A stretch of 5,363 nt of DNA from JAGZHZ01 sp965150505 (GTDB lineage: Bacteria > Bacillota > Clostridia > Lachnospirales > Lachnospiraceae), in contig CBCTVZ010000136.1 in NCBI GenBank assembly GCA_965150505.1, forward strand, positions 1 to 5,363, read 5' to 3'. Both the position numbers and the translations under genes were made by a program. Position 1 is the stretch's first letter, and the number at the start of each line of letters is the position of its first letter. The notes under the pieces are model-generated. The model ran no database searches. It was not told where the DNA came from and saw nothing but the letters and a program-made list of their open reading frames with translations. Shown here in pieces: positions 1 to 5,310 of the stretch.

Positions 1-73
1 GATATTTTACACACCAGACAATATGATAGTTGATGTTGTAGACACTGGTTCTTCCATGAATATACATATTCAT
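1..73 (-). CDS. tnpA: IS200/IS605-family transposase TnpA, N-terminal part (runs off left edge)
   Basis: The first 24 codons of a leftward gene cut by the window edge. The readable peptide contains SVYNINYHIVWCVKY, the hallmark N-terminal strand of Y1 HUH transposases of the IS200/IS605 family (typical form: VYxxNYHxVWxxKYRRK). These small enzymes cut and join single-stranded DNA with one catalytic tyrosine and an HUH motif; both lie further in and cannot be seen here. ATG at 73 or at 67 could be the start. Neither has a good Shine-Dalgarno, which is usual for poorly translated transposases. The gene has its own promoter-like sequence (94-122) and lies 217 bases past the DUF3881 stop. Whether the element is intact, or carries tnpB as well, cannot be judged. 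Confidence 0.85.
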   Translation of the reverse strand, partial: MNMYIHGRTSVYNINYHIVWCVKY

Positions 74-79
74 ATGTAT
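62..79 (-). repeat. Hairpin over the tnpA start codons
   Basis: On the minus strand, ATACATA and TATGTAT form a 7-bp stem around a TGAA loop. The first ATG (73-71) lies at the stem/loop border and the second (67-65) lies in the descending arm. IS200 is known to hide its tnpA translation start in RNA structure, and this could do the same. The stem is pure A/T apart from one C-G pair, so it is weak. Confidence 0.4.
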
Positions 80-93
80 CACTTTTTACATAT

Positions 94-122
94 TGTATAA
101 CATATAAAACAAAACCTGTCAA
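94..122 (-). promoter_or_regulatory. Probable tnpA promoter
   Basis: The minus strand carries a perfect -35 TTGACA (122-117), a 17-base spacer, and -10 TATACA (99-94) preceded by TGT, an extended -10 pattern. Transcription would start near position 87, about 14 bases before the first tnpA ATG. The -10 matches consensus at only 4 of 6 positions; the perfect -35 and spacing support the call. Confidence 0.6.
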
Positions 123-174
123 TAATTATCAAGTTTATATCATATACATGTAATATATCTTTCAATAAATAAAA

Positions 175-213
175 CGGGATTTCATCTCGGATATAAATAA
201 CCGAGAATTCCCG
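175..213 (-). terminator. Intrinsic terminator or IS left-end hairpin
   Basis: On the minus strand CGGGA pairs with TCCCG and, after a small internal loop, CTCGG pairs with CCGAG around a 10-base loop. TTTTATTTATTG follows, so the structure reads as a Rho-independent terminator. It begins 78 bases after the DUF3881 stop codon and would end that transcript as well as any started at the promoter at 227-255. The alternative is the subterminal left-end hairpin of the IS element whose tnpA begins at 73; in IS200 such a hairpin shields tnpA from outside transcription. The 140-base distance to the tnpA ATG would fit that reading. The element boundary is not resolved. Confidence 0.7.
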
Positions 214-226
214 CCCAAAATCTTAA

Positions 227-255
227 ATTATACTTGTTCTAGAAATTTTTGTCAA
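227..255 (-). promoter_or_regulatory. Perfect-consensus housekeeping promoter
   Basis: The minus strand shows TTGACA (255-250), a 17-base spacer and TATAAT (232-227): both hexamers and the spacing are ideal for the main sigma factor. The start point would be near 220. It begins 36 bases past the DUF3881 stop and points leftward, straight into the hairpin at 175-213, so transcripts would be only about 55 nt unless they read through. The downstream gene it served may have been displaced by the IS element. Confidence 0.8.
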
Positions 256-290
256 TTATGTTTTCTTTCAGGAAAAAACGGTATATTTTC

Positions 291-1163
291 TTAGAACTGG
301 ACTTTTCCCTGCAGCCACACGATCCCTTTAAAGCGCCGTCCTATTTCAGGTTCTCCCAGTAGATCTTTACTATTCATACACAGTTCTAACACAATATCAT
401 TGCATTCTAATTTCATCTGATATAATTTTTCTTTCGTATATTCATTCTCGATTTCCTGCCATTCCAAAATTCGCCCTAAAATCTGATATTTGTCACATTC
501 CATTCCATATGGCATAAAAAATGTCTCTACGATTGAAAAAACATCTTCCTTTTGAATTCTTTTTGAAATCATGGAATAAGTATCCATATCCTCCAGCGTC
601 AAACTTTCGATTGCTTCCTCATTTCCTTTTCTGGCATCTGCTAAGAGTTCTTTTCGTTTGGAAGCGCTCTCTCTTTCATATGCCATCTGCATAGCATTTT
701 GATAGACAGGCAGTAATATTTTTCCTTCCAAAGAAAGAGCCGTCAGGATCGTATCTTGTTCTTTCTTTTTAAAATCTTCCTGCATTTTTATTCTTTTTAA
801 TGCAGCTACATTTTGAAGATAAAAAATTAATGTAACCCCAACTCTTGGATCTTCACATGCGCCGGAATATGTATTTCCATTTCCAGACTGTTCAATCATG
901 ACACCTTCTTTTGTGGATACTGTCTCTCCCTCTAAATATGGAAAATAATAATCCTGATGAAATCCATCTTGATCTACTTCTCCGCATAAAGTAATTCCGA
1001 TATTTGGGCCAAACTTTTTACTGATTTCTACAAATGCACTTTCATCTGATTGTTCTACAACATCATTTCTATCATTTTCCAAAACCATTTCTTTCAGCAT
1101 TTTATCTAATTCTTTTCTTGTCATTTTATCGCTGAATCCGATTGCTCTTAAATACTGATGCAC
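291..1163 (-). CDS. DUF3881 family protein, function unknown
   Basis: A 290-residue soluble protein with no signal peptide or membrane segment. I recognise it as DUF3881, a family found mostly in Lachnospiraceae beside serS, from its MHQYLRAIGFS start, the FPYLEGE segment near residue 75 and the CEDPRVGVTLIFYLQN segment near 103-118. The middle (about 120-205) is charged and helical in character. No catalytic motif is apparent. The start is GTG: it lies 6 bases after a perfect AAGGAGG (1170-1176), and the residues that follow match the family N-terminus as I know it. The gene stands 214 bases after serS, beyond the serS terminator. I see no strong promoter of its own, so readthrough or a weak promoter is likely. 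Family assignment is confident from memory; function is unknown. Confidence 0.92.
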   Translation of the reverse strand: MHQYLRAIGFSDKMTRKELDKMLKEMVLENDRNDVVEQSDESAFVEISKKFGPNIGITLCGEVDQDGFHQDYYFPYLEGETVSTKEGVMIEQSGNGNTYSGACEDPRVGVTLIFYLQNVAALKRIKMQEDFKKKEQDTILTALSLEGKILLPVYQNAMQMAYERESASKRKELLADARKGNEEAIESLTLEDMDTYSMISKRIQKEDVFSIVETFFMPYGMECDKYQILGRILEWQEIENEYTKEKLYQMKLECNDIVLELCMNSKDLLGEPEIGRRFKGIVWLQGKVQF

Positions 1164-1169
1164 CTTGTA

Positions 1170-1176
1170 CCTCCTT
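1170..1176 (-). promoter_or_regulatory. Shine-Dalgarno fixing the GTG start of the DUF3881 gene
   Basis: AAGGAGG on the minus strand, 6 bases before the GTG at 1163-1161. It is the strongest ribosome binding site in the window. The stop codon TAA of a 16-codon ORF (1175-1225) overlaps its first two bases. Confidence 0.9.
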
Positions 1177-1225
1177 ATATTCTTACGATTTCATACCACT
1201 CCCCAAAATAAGATCTTTCTTCCAT
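1175..1225 (-). other. Possible 16-residue leader ORF before the DUF3881 gene
   Basis: ATG at 1225 opens a frame reading MEERSYFGEWYEIVRI and stops at a TAA that overlaps the DUF3881 Shine-Dalgarno. That layout would allow translational coupling. Its own ribosome site is weak: GGAG lies about 11 bases upstream. An ORF this short may be chance. Confidence 0.22.
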
Positions 1226-1240
1226 CTTGCGAACTACTCC

Positions 1241-1254
1241 GACTTACAGAAGTC
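1241..1254. repeat. Small inverted repeat GACTT-ACAG-AAGTC
   Basis: A perfect 5-bp inverted repeat with a 4-base spacer, in the gap between serS and the DUF3881 gene. It lies next to TTGACT on the minus strand, but no matching -10 follows at the right distance. It could be an operator half-site pair or chance. Confidence 0.25.
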
Positions 1255-1306
1255 AAAAGCTTCTTCCTGAAAAAGCATAGATTTTCTGGCTATCACTTTA
1301 TAAAAT

Positions 1307-1336
1307 GATAAGGCATCCTTTTAGGGACACCTTATC
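1307..1336 (-). terminator. serS Rho-independent terminator
   Basis: On the minus strand GATAAGGTGTCC pairs with GGATGCCTTATC around a 6-base loop CTAAAA: a 12-bp stem with two G-U wobbles. ATTTTATAAAG follows. It begins 42 bases after the serS stop, so it should end the serS message. The U-run is short, so some readthrough into the DUF3881 gene is plausible. Confidence 0.75.
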
Positions 1337-1377
1337 TGTTTGCTTTGATATATTGCGTAACATATCTTATCTATGTC

Positions 1378-2655
1378 TTAGCGAATTTCTTTCATACCGC
1401 CCATATATGGCTGTAAAACTTCCGGAATTTTAACGCTTCCATCTGCCTGAAGATTGTTTTCCAAAAATGCAATCAACATTCTAGGCGGTGCAACAACGGT
1501 ATTGTTTAATGTATGTGCAAAATATTTTCCATCTTTTCCTGCCACACGGATCTTCAGTCTTCTTGCCTGAGCATCTCCCAGATTAGAACAACTTCCTACT
1601 TCAAAATATTTCTTCTGTCTTGGAGACCATGCTTCCACGTCAATCGATTTTACTTTTAAGTCTGCCAAATCTCCAGAACAACATTCCAGTGTACGAACTG
1701 GAATATCAAGAGAGCGGAATAAATCTACAGTATTCTGCCACAGTTTATCAAACCACATCTTACTTTCGCTCGGCTCACATACAACAATCATTTCCTGTTT
1801 TTCAAACTGATGAATACGATATACCCCACGTTCTTCCAGACCGTGCGCACCTTTTTCTTTTCTAAAACATGGAGAATAACTTGTCAAAGTCTGAGGCAGA
1901 GATTCTTCTGGAATAATTGTATCAATAAATTTTCCAATCATGGAATGCTCGCTTGTACCAATCAAATACAGATCTTCGCCTTCTATCTTGTACATCATAG
2001 CATCCATCTCTGCAAAACTCATAACACCTGTCACGACATTACTTCTAATCATAAAAGGAGGTACACAGTAAGTAAATCCTCTGTTAATCATGAAGTCTCT
2101 CGCATAAGAAATCACTGCTGAGTGGAGACGTGCGATATCTCCCATCAGATAATAAAATCCATTTCCAGCTACTTTTCTGGCGCTGTCAAGGTCGATTCCA
2201 TTGAATTTTTCCATAATCTCTGTGTGATATGGAATTTCAAATTCAGGAACAACTGGTTCGCCATATTTCTGAATCTCTACGTTTTCGCTGTCATCTTTTC
2301 CAATCGGCACAGATGGATCAATAATATTTGGAATGATCATCATTTTTTTCATCAGAGTTTCTTCTACTTCTTTTTCTTCCGCAGATAACTGTTCCATTCT
2401 AGCTGCTGATGCTGCAACCTGTCTCTTCATCTCTTCTGCTTCTTCTTTTTTCCCCTGTGCCATAAATCCGCCGATTTTCTTTGAAATCTGATTCTTTTCC
2501 GCTCTGAGCGCTTCTACTTCTTTCTTGATTTCTCTGTTGCGCAGATCAAGCTCGATTACCTCATCTACGAGAGGCAGTTTGCTATCCTGAAATTTATTTC
2601 GTATATTCTGTTTTACGATTTCCGGATTTTCTCTGACAAATTTAATATCTAACAT
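1378..2655 (-). CDS. serS: Seryl-tRNA synthetase
   Basis: A cytoplasmic class II synthetase that activates serine with ATP and charges tRNA-Ser. Its 425 residues are the usual length. Residues 1-110 start MLDIKFVREN and form the long antiparallel coiled-coil arm that grips the tRNA (Lys/Glu-rich, about 35-105). The catalytic core has the serine-site GTSEH (233-237), motif 2 with SPCFRKE (261-267) and RGVYRIHQFEK (276-286), SCSNLGDAQARR (355-366), and motif 3 with Arg392 and FLEN (397-400). GTSEH replaces the PTAE common in bacterial enzymes, and motif 3 reads NNTVVAPPR rather than GSGLAVGR. I recall this variant in Lachnospiraceae and, for GTSEH, in archaeal enzymes. The start is ATG with AAAGGAAG 7 bases upstream (2663-2670). 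The gene is monocistronic: own promoter near 2838-2866 and terminator at 1307-1336. Confidence 0.98.
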   Translation of the reverse strand: MLDIKFVRENPEIVKQNIRNKFQDSKLPLVDEVIELDLRNREIKKEVEALRAEKNQISKKIGGFMAQGKKEEAEEMKRQVAASAARMEQLSAEEKEVEETLMKKMMIIPNIIDPSVPIGKDDSENVEIQKYGEPVVPEFEIPYHTEIMEKFNGIDLDSARKVAGNGFYYLMGDIARLHSAVISYARDFMINRGFTYCVPPFMIRSNVVTGVMSFAEMDAMMYKIEGEDLYLIGTSEHSMIGKFIDTIIPEESLPQTLTSYSPCFRKEKGAHGLEERGVYRIHQFEKQEMIVVCEPSESKMWFDKLWQNTVDLFRSLDIPVRTLECCSGDLADLKVKSIDVEAWSPRQKKYFEVGSCSNLGDAQARRLKIRVAGKDGKYFAHTLNNTVVAPPRMLIAFLENNLQADGSVKIPEVLQPYMGGMKEIR

Positions 2656-2688
2656 GATTTTTCTTCCTTTCCCTGATCTTATCTTTTT

Positions 2689-2751
2689 TCATTTCAATCT
2701 GGTTTCCTTTTTCGATGTCTTTCCCTCATTTGTTTTTATCCCAGACTGCAT
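2689..2751 (-). other. Possible 20-codon upstream ORF in the serS leader
   Basis: ATG at 2751 opens a 20-codon frame ending in TGA at 2691-2689, 33 bases before the serS ATG. It encodes a Lys/Thr-rich, basic peptide with two serine codons (TCT, TCG). A weak AGGAAA lies about 11 bases upstream of its ATG. It could be a leader peptide or a chance frame in purine-rich sequence. Confidence 0.22.
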
Positions 2752-2837
2752 TTTTTTCTATTTCCTACATCAGCAAAATATTTGAATAATTCTATATTTT
2801 TCCGATAATAGTTTTATCTTCTACCTATATCTTATAT

Positions 2838-2866
2838 ATCATACTCTATTTTGCAAATTTAGTAAA
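2838..2866 (-). promoter_or_regulatory. Candidate serS promoter
   Basis: The minus strand reads TTTACT (2866-2861), a 17-base spacer and TATGAT (2843-2838): 4 of 6 and 5 of 6 matches to consensus. It starts right at the U-tract of the preceding terminator, the expected place for a new transcription unit. The leader to serS would be about 175 nt. Confidence 0.5.
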
Positions 2867-2869
2867 GAG

Positions 2870-2903
2870 AAAAGGCTTCTGCATCTTCAGAAAATTGCCT
2901 TTT
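2870..2903 (-). terminator. Terminator of the parA-parB-DUF4446 operon
   Basis: On the minus strand AAAAGGC pairs with GCCTTTT and TTCTG with CAGAA, with a 4-base AATT bulge on the ascending side and a 6-base loop; TTTTCTCTTT follows. It starts 63 bases after the DUF4446 stop. An alternative ascending arm further upstream (AAGGCTGCTGC, 2925-2915) can pair with the same descending arm at 10 of 11 positions. Confidence 0.7.
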
Positions 2904-2966
2904 TCCGTCTGATTGCAGCAGCCTTATGCTTTTTTAATTTATCTCTATATTTTATAGATTCTCTCT

Positions 2967-3509
2967 TTATGATCGCTCTGTTGGAATATAAGCATTCTGC
3001 ATTTCTGAATAAGAATTAACTGCCTGACGCAGAGCCTCTTTTTCTTCTTCTCCCAATATAATATAAGATTCACCTTTTACAATCTCTTTAATATACGTAT
3101 AACATCCGTCTCTGTTATGAATCGCATTCAATACAAATCCATTATTTTCCTGATCCAACATAGCTAAAGCAAAACTCAATTTTCCTCCAACTTCTTTGAA
3201 AGCATCGTATTTTACGATTGCTGTCTTGACAAAAGTTTTACTCTGAATTTCTTTTAATTTTCTAATCTCTTCCATGTGATTTTTGCTGGATTCCATCAAC
3301 ATATCTAATTCCGCAAAACTTCTCAAGAATGATTTTTCAAGTGAGATCCCATCTTTGCCTCTCATAAACTGCTTATACTTCTGCAAAAATCTCGTCATTT
3401 TAAAAGAAATTTTTACCATATAAATAAACATCAGTAACATCAGCAATGCCATAATAATAAAGATAATACCAGGATCAATTCCTATAAATTCTAATATTTG
3501 ACTTTCCAT
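2967..3509 (-). CDS. DUF4446 family membrane-anchored protein
   Basis: A 180-residue protein that I recognise as DUF4446, a family of unknown function found next to parB in clostridia. Residues about 14-34 (GIIFIIMALLMLLMFIYMVKI) form one N-terminal membrane segment. A basic, helical stretch follows (35-95), probably partly coiled coil, then the conserved core with VKYDAFKEVGGKLSFALAMLD (99-119) and NGFVLNAIHNR (123-133). There is no signal-peptidase site, so the core is probably anchored on the cytoplasmic side. ATG lies 4 bases after AAAGGAG (3514-3520). The gene starts 28 bases after parB and has no promoter of its own, so it belongs to the parAB operon, and the terminator at 2870-2903 closes the unit. 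The context suggests a link to chromosome segregation or the cell envelope, but nothing in the sequence proves it. Confidence 0.92.
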   Translation of the reverse strand: MESQILEFIGIDPGIIFIIMALLMLLMFIYMVKISFKMTRFLQKYKQFMRGKDGISLEKSFLRSFAELDMLMESSKNHMEEIRKLKEIQSKTFVKTAIVKYDAFKEVGGKLSFALAMLDQENNGFVLNAIHNRDGCYTYIKEIVKGESYIILGEEEKEALRQAVNSYSEMQNAYIPTERS

Positions 3510-3537
3510 ATAACTCCTTTCTGCAACGATCTATATG

Positions 3538-4434
3538 CTATTGTTGAATACTCTCGATCAAACTAAAAATTCTGTCTAAATCATCATTGGAATAATATTC
3601 AATCTCAATTTTCCCTCTATGGTTTTTCTGCGGTTTGACTACAACCTTTGTTCCCAAGATTTCTTTCAGTTTTTCCCCGATTTCACGACAGAACAGATCC
3701 TCACGCTCCTCTTTTTTCTTTTTTTCCTTTTTGTCTTCCTGCATTTTCTGGACAAGTCGTTCTACTTCTCTGACGCTCATTTTTTGATCAAAAATCTGAT
3801 GAGCCAGATTAATCTGTTCTTCTTTATCTTCGATGCTGATTAAGGCACGGGCATGACCTGTCGAAATCATATCATCCACTACCATCTGCTGTACTCTTTC
3901 ATCTAATTTTAAAAGCCGCATTGCATTTGTGACAGCAGTTCGACTCTTTGCCACCTTCTCAGCAATCTCATCCTGTTTCATGTGAAACTCTTCCATCAAC
4001 TTCCGATAAGCAAGCGCTTCTTCTATCGGATTCAAATTTTCTCTCTGAATATTTTCAACCAGTGCAATTTCCATGCTCTCCAACTCAGAAAATGTTCGGA
4101 TCATAACAGGTACTTCTTTTAGCCCTGCCATTTTTGCCGCTCTCCATCTTCTCTCGCCAGCTATGATTTCATAATATTCCTTTTTCTTCTGCACAATAAT
4201 CGGCTGTAAAAGTCCAAAGTTTTTTATTGACTCAGCAAGTTCCAACAAAGCATCCTCATTAAAATTTTTTCTAGGCTGCTCTCTGTTTGGCTCAATTTCT
4301 GTGATCTTTAACGTTGTCTCTGCACTTTTTGGTTCTCTTACATTTGCCGTCTTTTTCTCAGCCGTCTTTTCTTTTTTTGTCATGGGAATCAGGGAATCTA
4401 ATCCTTTACCTAGTCCTGTTTTTCTCACTGCCAT
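3538..4434 (-). CDS. parB: Chromosome-partitioning protein ParB (Spo0J-type CTPase)
   Basis: ParB loads on parS DNA, slides as a CTP-bound clamp and works with ParA in origin segregation. Its 298 residues fit the chromosomal family. In order: the N-terminal KTGLGKGLDSLIP peptide (5-17) that in this family stimulates ParA; the CTP-binding ParB/Srx fold with QPRK (53-56), GERRWRAA (93-100) and ENIQRE (127-132); a helix-turn-helix for parS (about 151-176, KQDEIAEKVAKSRTAV); a Lys/Glu-rich linker (about 230-246); and a C-terminal dimerisation domain ending DDLDRIFSLIESIQQ. ATG overlaps the parA stop by one base (TAATG), with AGAGGTGA (4441-4448) as ribosome site, so translation is probably coupled. 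The linker is coded by A7-G-A6 runs (3712-3725), with no frame disruption. A parS-like site lies in the HTH codons. Confidence 0.98.
   Translation of the reverse strand: MAVRKTGLGKGLDSLIPMTKKEKTAEKKTANVREPKSAETTLKITEIEPNREQPRKNFNEDALLELAESIKNFGLLQPIIVQKKKEYYEIIAGERRWRAAKMAGLKEVPVMIRTFSELESMEIALVENIQRENLNPIEEALAYRKLMEEFHMKQDEIAEKVAKSRTAVTNAMRLLKLDERVQQMVVDDMISTGHARALISIEDKEEQINLAHQIFDQKMSVREVERLVQKMQEDKKEKKKKEEREDLFCREIGEKLKEILGTKVVVKPQKNHRGKIEIEYYSNDDLDRIFSLIESIQQ
3974..3989. promoter_or_regulatory. parS: parS-like sequence inside parB
   Basis: TGTTTCATGTGAAACT on the plus strand matches the bacterial parS consensus TGTTTCACGTGAAACA at 14 of 16 positions. One mismatch is at the outer edge and one breaks the central CG. 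It covers codons 150-154 of parB. A parS site inside spo0J is known in Bacillus subtilis. The central mismatch may weaken or abolish ParB binding, and no second parS-like site is visible in the window. Confidence 0.45.
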
Positions 4435-5201
4435 TATTTTTCACCTCTGGACATTACTTCTTTTGCCAACATTCGATAACTTTCTGCCCCTGTCGATTTT
4501 GCATCATATAAAAGAACCGGCATTCCATAGCTTGGCGCTTCTGCCAGACGAACATTTCTTGGAATGACACTGTCATAAATATTTTGGTCTAAATTATTTT
4601 TTACATTCTCTACTACTTGCTGGGAGAGATTTGTTCTGGCATCATACATCGTAAATACTACCCCTTCGATCTCAAGATCAGGATTCAATCTTTCTTTCAC
4701 CAGATTGATCGTATACATAAGCTGACTCAGACCTTCCAGAGCATAATACTCACATTGCAGAGGAACAAGAACGGTGTCTCCTGCACACATCGCATTGATT
4801 GTCAACATATTCAGAGAAGGCGGACAGTCAATTAAAATAAAATCATATTTTCCACGCACCGTATCTAATTCTTTTTTCAATATGTATTCTTTTTCTTCTT
4901 CGTCTATCAGTTCAATCTCAACGGCTGCAAGATTCATATTGGCTGGCATCACAGATAGATTTTCACAGACACTCTCATAAATACACTCTTCTGCTTTACA
5001 CTGTCCCAATAAAAGTTCATATACTGTATTTTCAACTTCATTTTTTTCAATGCCAAGTCCGCTTGTACAGTTTCCCTGAGGGTCCATATCAACCATCAAT
5101 ACTTTTTTTCCTGCCTCTGCCAAAGAAGCAGAGAGATTGATTGCTGTCGTTGTCTTTCCGACACCGCCTTTTTGATTTGCAATTACAATAACTCTGTTCA
5201 T
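4434..5201 (-). CDS. parA: Chromosome-partitioning ATPase ParA (Soj)
   Basis: A 255-residue deviant-Walker P-loop ATPase that binds DNA non-specifically as an ATP dimer and is turned over by ParB. It shows KGGVGKTT (11-18) with the signature first lysine, Walker A' VLMVDMDPQGN (34-44) and Walker B FILIDCPPS (121-129). The length is that of short chromosomal Soj proteins without an N-terminal regulator domain. The start at 5201 is set by AAAGGGGAG 7 bases upstream (5209-5217) and gives the family-typical MNRVIVIANQKGG. An in-frame ATG at 5270 would add 23 residues unlike the family and lacks a proper ribosome site. The gene is first in the parA-parB-DUF4446 unit. Its upstream flank is an IS605-like end only about 110 bases away, where rsmG or similar origin-region genes might be expected in relatives. 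Confidence 0.97.
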   Translation of the reverse strand: MNRVIVIANQKGGVGKTTTAINLSASLAEAGKKVLMVDMDPQGNCTSGLGIEKNEVENTVYELLLGQCKAEECIYESVCENLSVMPANMNLAAVEIELIDEEEKEYILKKELDTVRGKYDFILIDCPPSLNMLTINAMCAGDTVLVPLQCEYYALEGLSQLMYTINLVKERLNPDLEIEGVVFTMYDARTNLSQQVVENVKNNLDQNIYDSVIPRNVRLAEAPSYGMPVLLYDAKSTGAESYRMLAKEVMSRGEK

Positions 5202-5208
5202 TCTAAAT

Positions 5209-5217
5209 CTCCCCTTT
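5209..5217 (-). promoter_or_regulatory. parA Shine-Dalgarno
   Basis: AAAGGGGAG on the minus strand, 7 bases before the ATG at 5201. It decides the start against the longer in-frame ATG at 5270. Confidence 0.85.
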
Positions 5218-5261
5218 CTTATTTTTTGTAACTGTTCAGTATCTTCAGCACGTTGGTTTCC

Positions 5262-5290
5262 TATATACATCTACTTCCAAATATAATCAA
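5262..5290 (-). promoter_or_regulatory. Candidate parA promoter
   Basis: The minus strand has TTGATT (5290-5285), a 17-base spacer and TATATA (5267-5262), each matching consensus at 4 of 6 positions. Transcription would begin near 5255, giving an approximately 55-nt leader. No better pair lies between the IS-like end and parA, but A/T-rich sequence gives such matches easily. Confidence 0.35.
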
Positions 5291-5305
5291 AAGTATTCTA
5301 CTTTT
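5289..5305. repeat. Inverted repeat AAAAGTA-TTC-TACTTTT
   Basis: A perfect 7-bp inverted repeat with a 3-base spacer, just past the IS-like tip and touching the -35 of the candidate parA promoter. It could be an operator for parA. It could also be a weak terminator for an RNA coming from the right, since the minus strand ends in TTTT, although a stem of this composition is poor. Confidence 0.4.
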
Positions 5306-5310
5306 ATGTG

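Larger units (their letters stand above)
2656..2966. other. Gene-free stretch between the DUF4446 gene and serS
   Basis: The 311 bases hold the operon terminator (2870-2903), the likely serS promoter (2838-2866) and an approximately 175-nt purine-rich serS leader with a possible 20-codon ORF. I searched the leader for the T-box consensus (AGGGTGG...ACCGCG) common before clostridial synthetase genes and did not find it. There is no tRNA-like or riboswitch-like structure that I can recognise. Confidence 0.7.

Noticed and set aside
8..58. 16-codon minus-strand ORF starting at ATG 58
   Set aside because: It overlaps the tnpA reading frame, which encodes a clear IS200/IS605 transposase N-terminus, and has no ribosome site.
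911..919. DnaA-box-like TGTGGATAC
   Set aside because: A single 8-of-9 match inside the DUF3881 coding region, with no cluster, is not evidence for an origin.
1620..2388. Three plus-strand open frames inside serS
   Set aside because: They are antisense to an unambiguous synthetase gene, give low-complexity or unfamiliar peptides, and have no ribosome sites.
2656..2860. T-box riboswitch before serS
   Set aside because: No AGGGTGG...ACCGCG element or antiterminator hairpin is visible on the minus strand.
4301..4980. Plus-strand open frames across the parB start and parA
   Set aside because: They are antisense shadows of parA and parB codons with no recognisable domain; the Phe/Leu-rich character comes from reading Lys/Glu codons backwards.
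5202..5270. N-terminal extension of ParA from ATG at 5270
   Set aside because: The extra 23 residues do not resemble ParA, the ATG lacks a properly spaced Shine-Dalgarno, and a strong one precedes the ATG at 5201.
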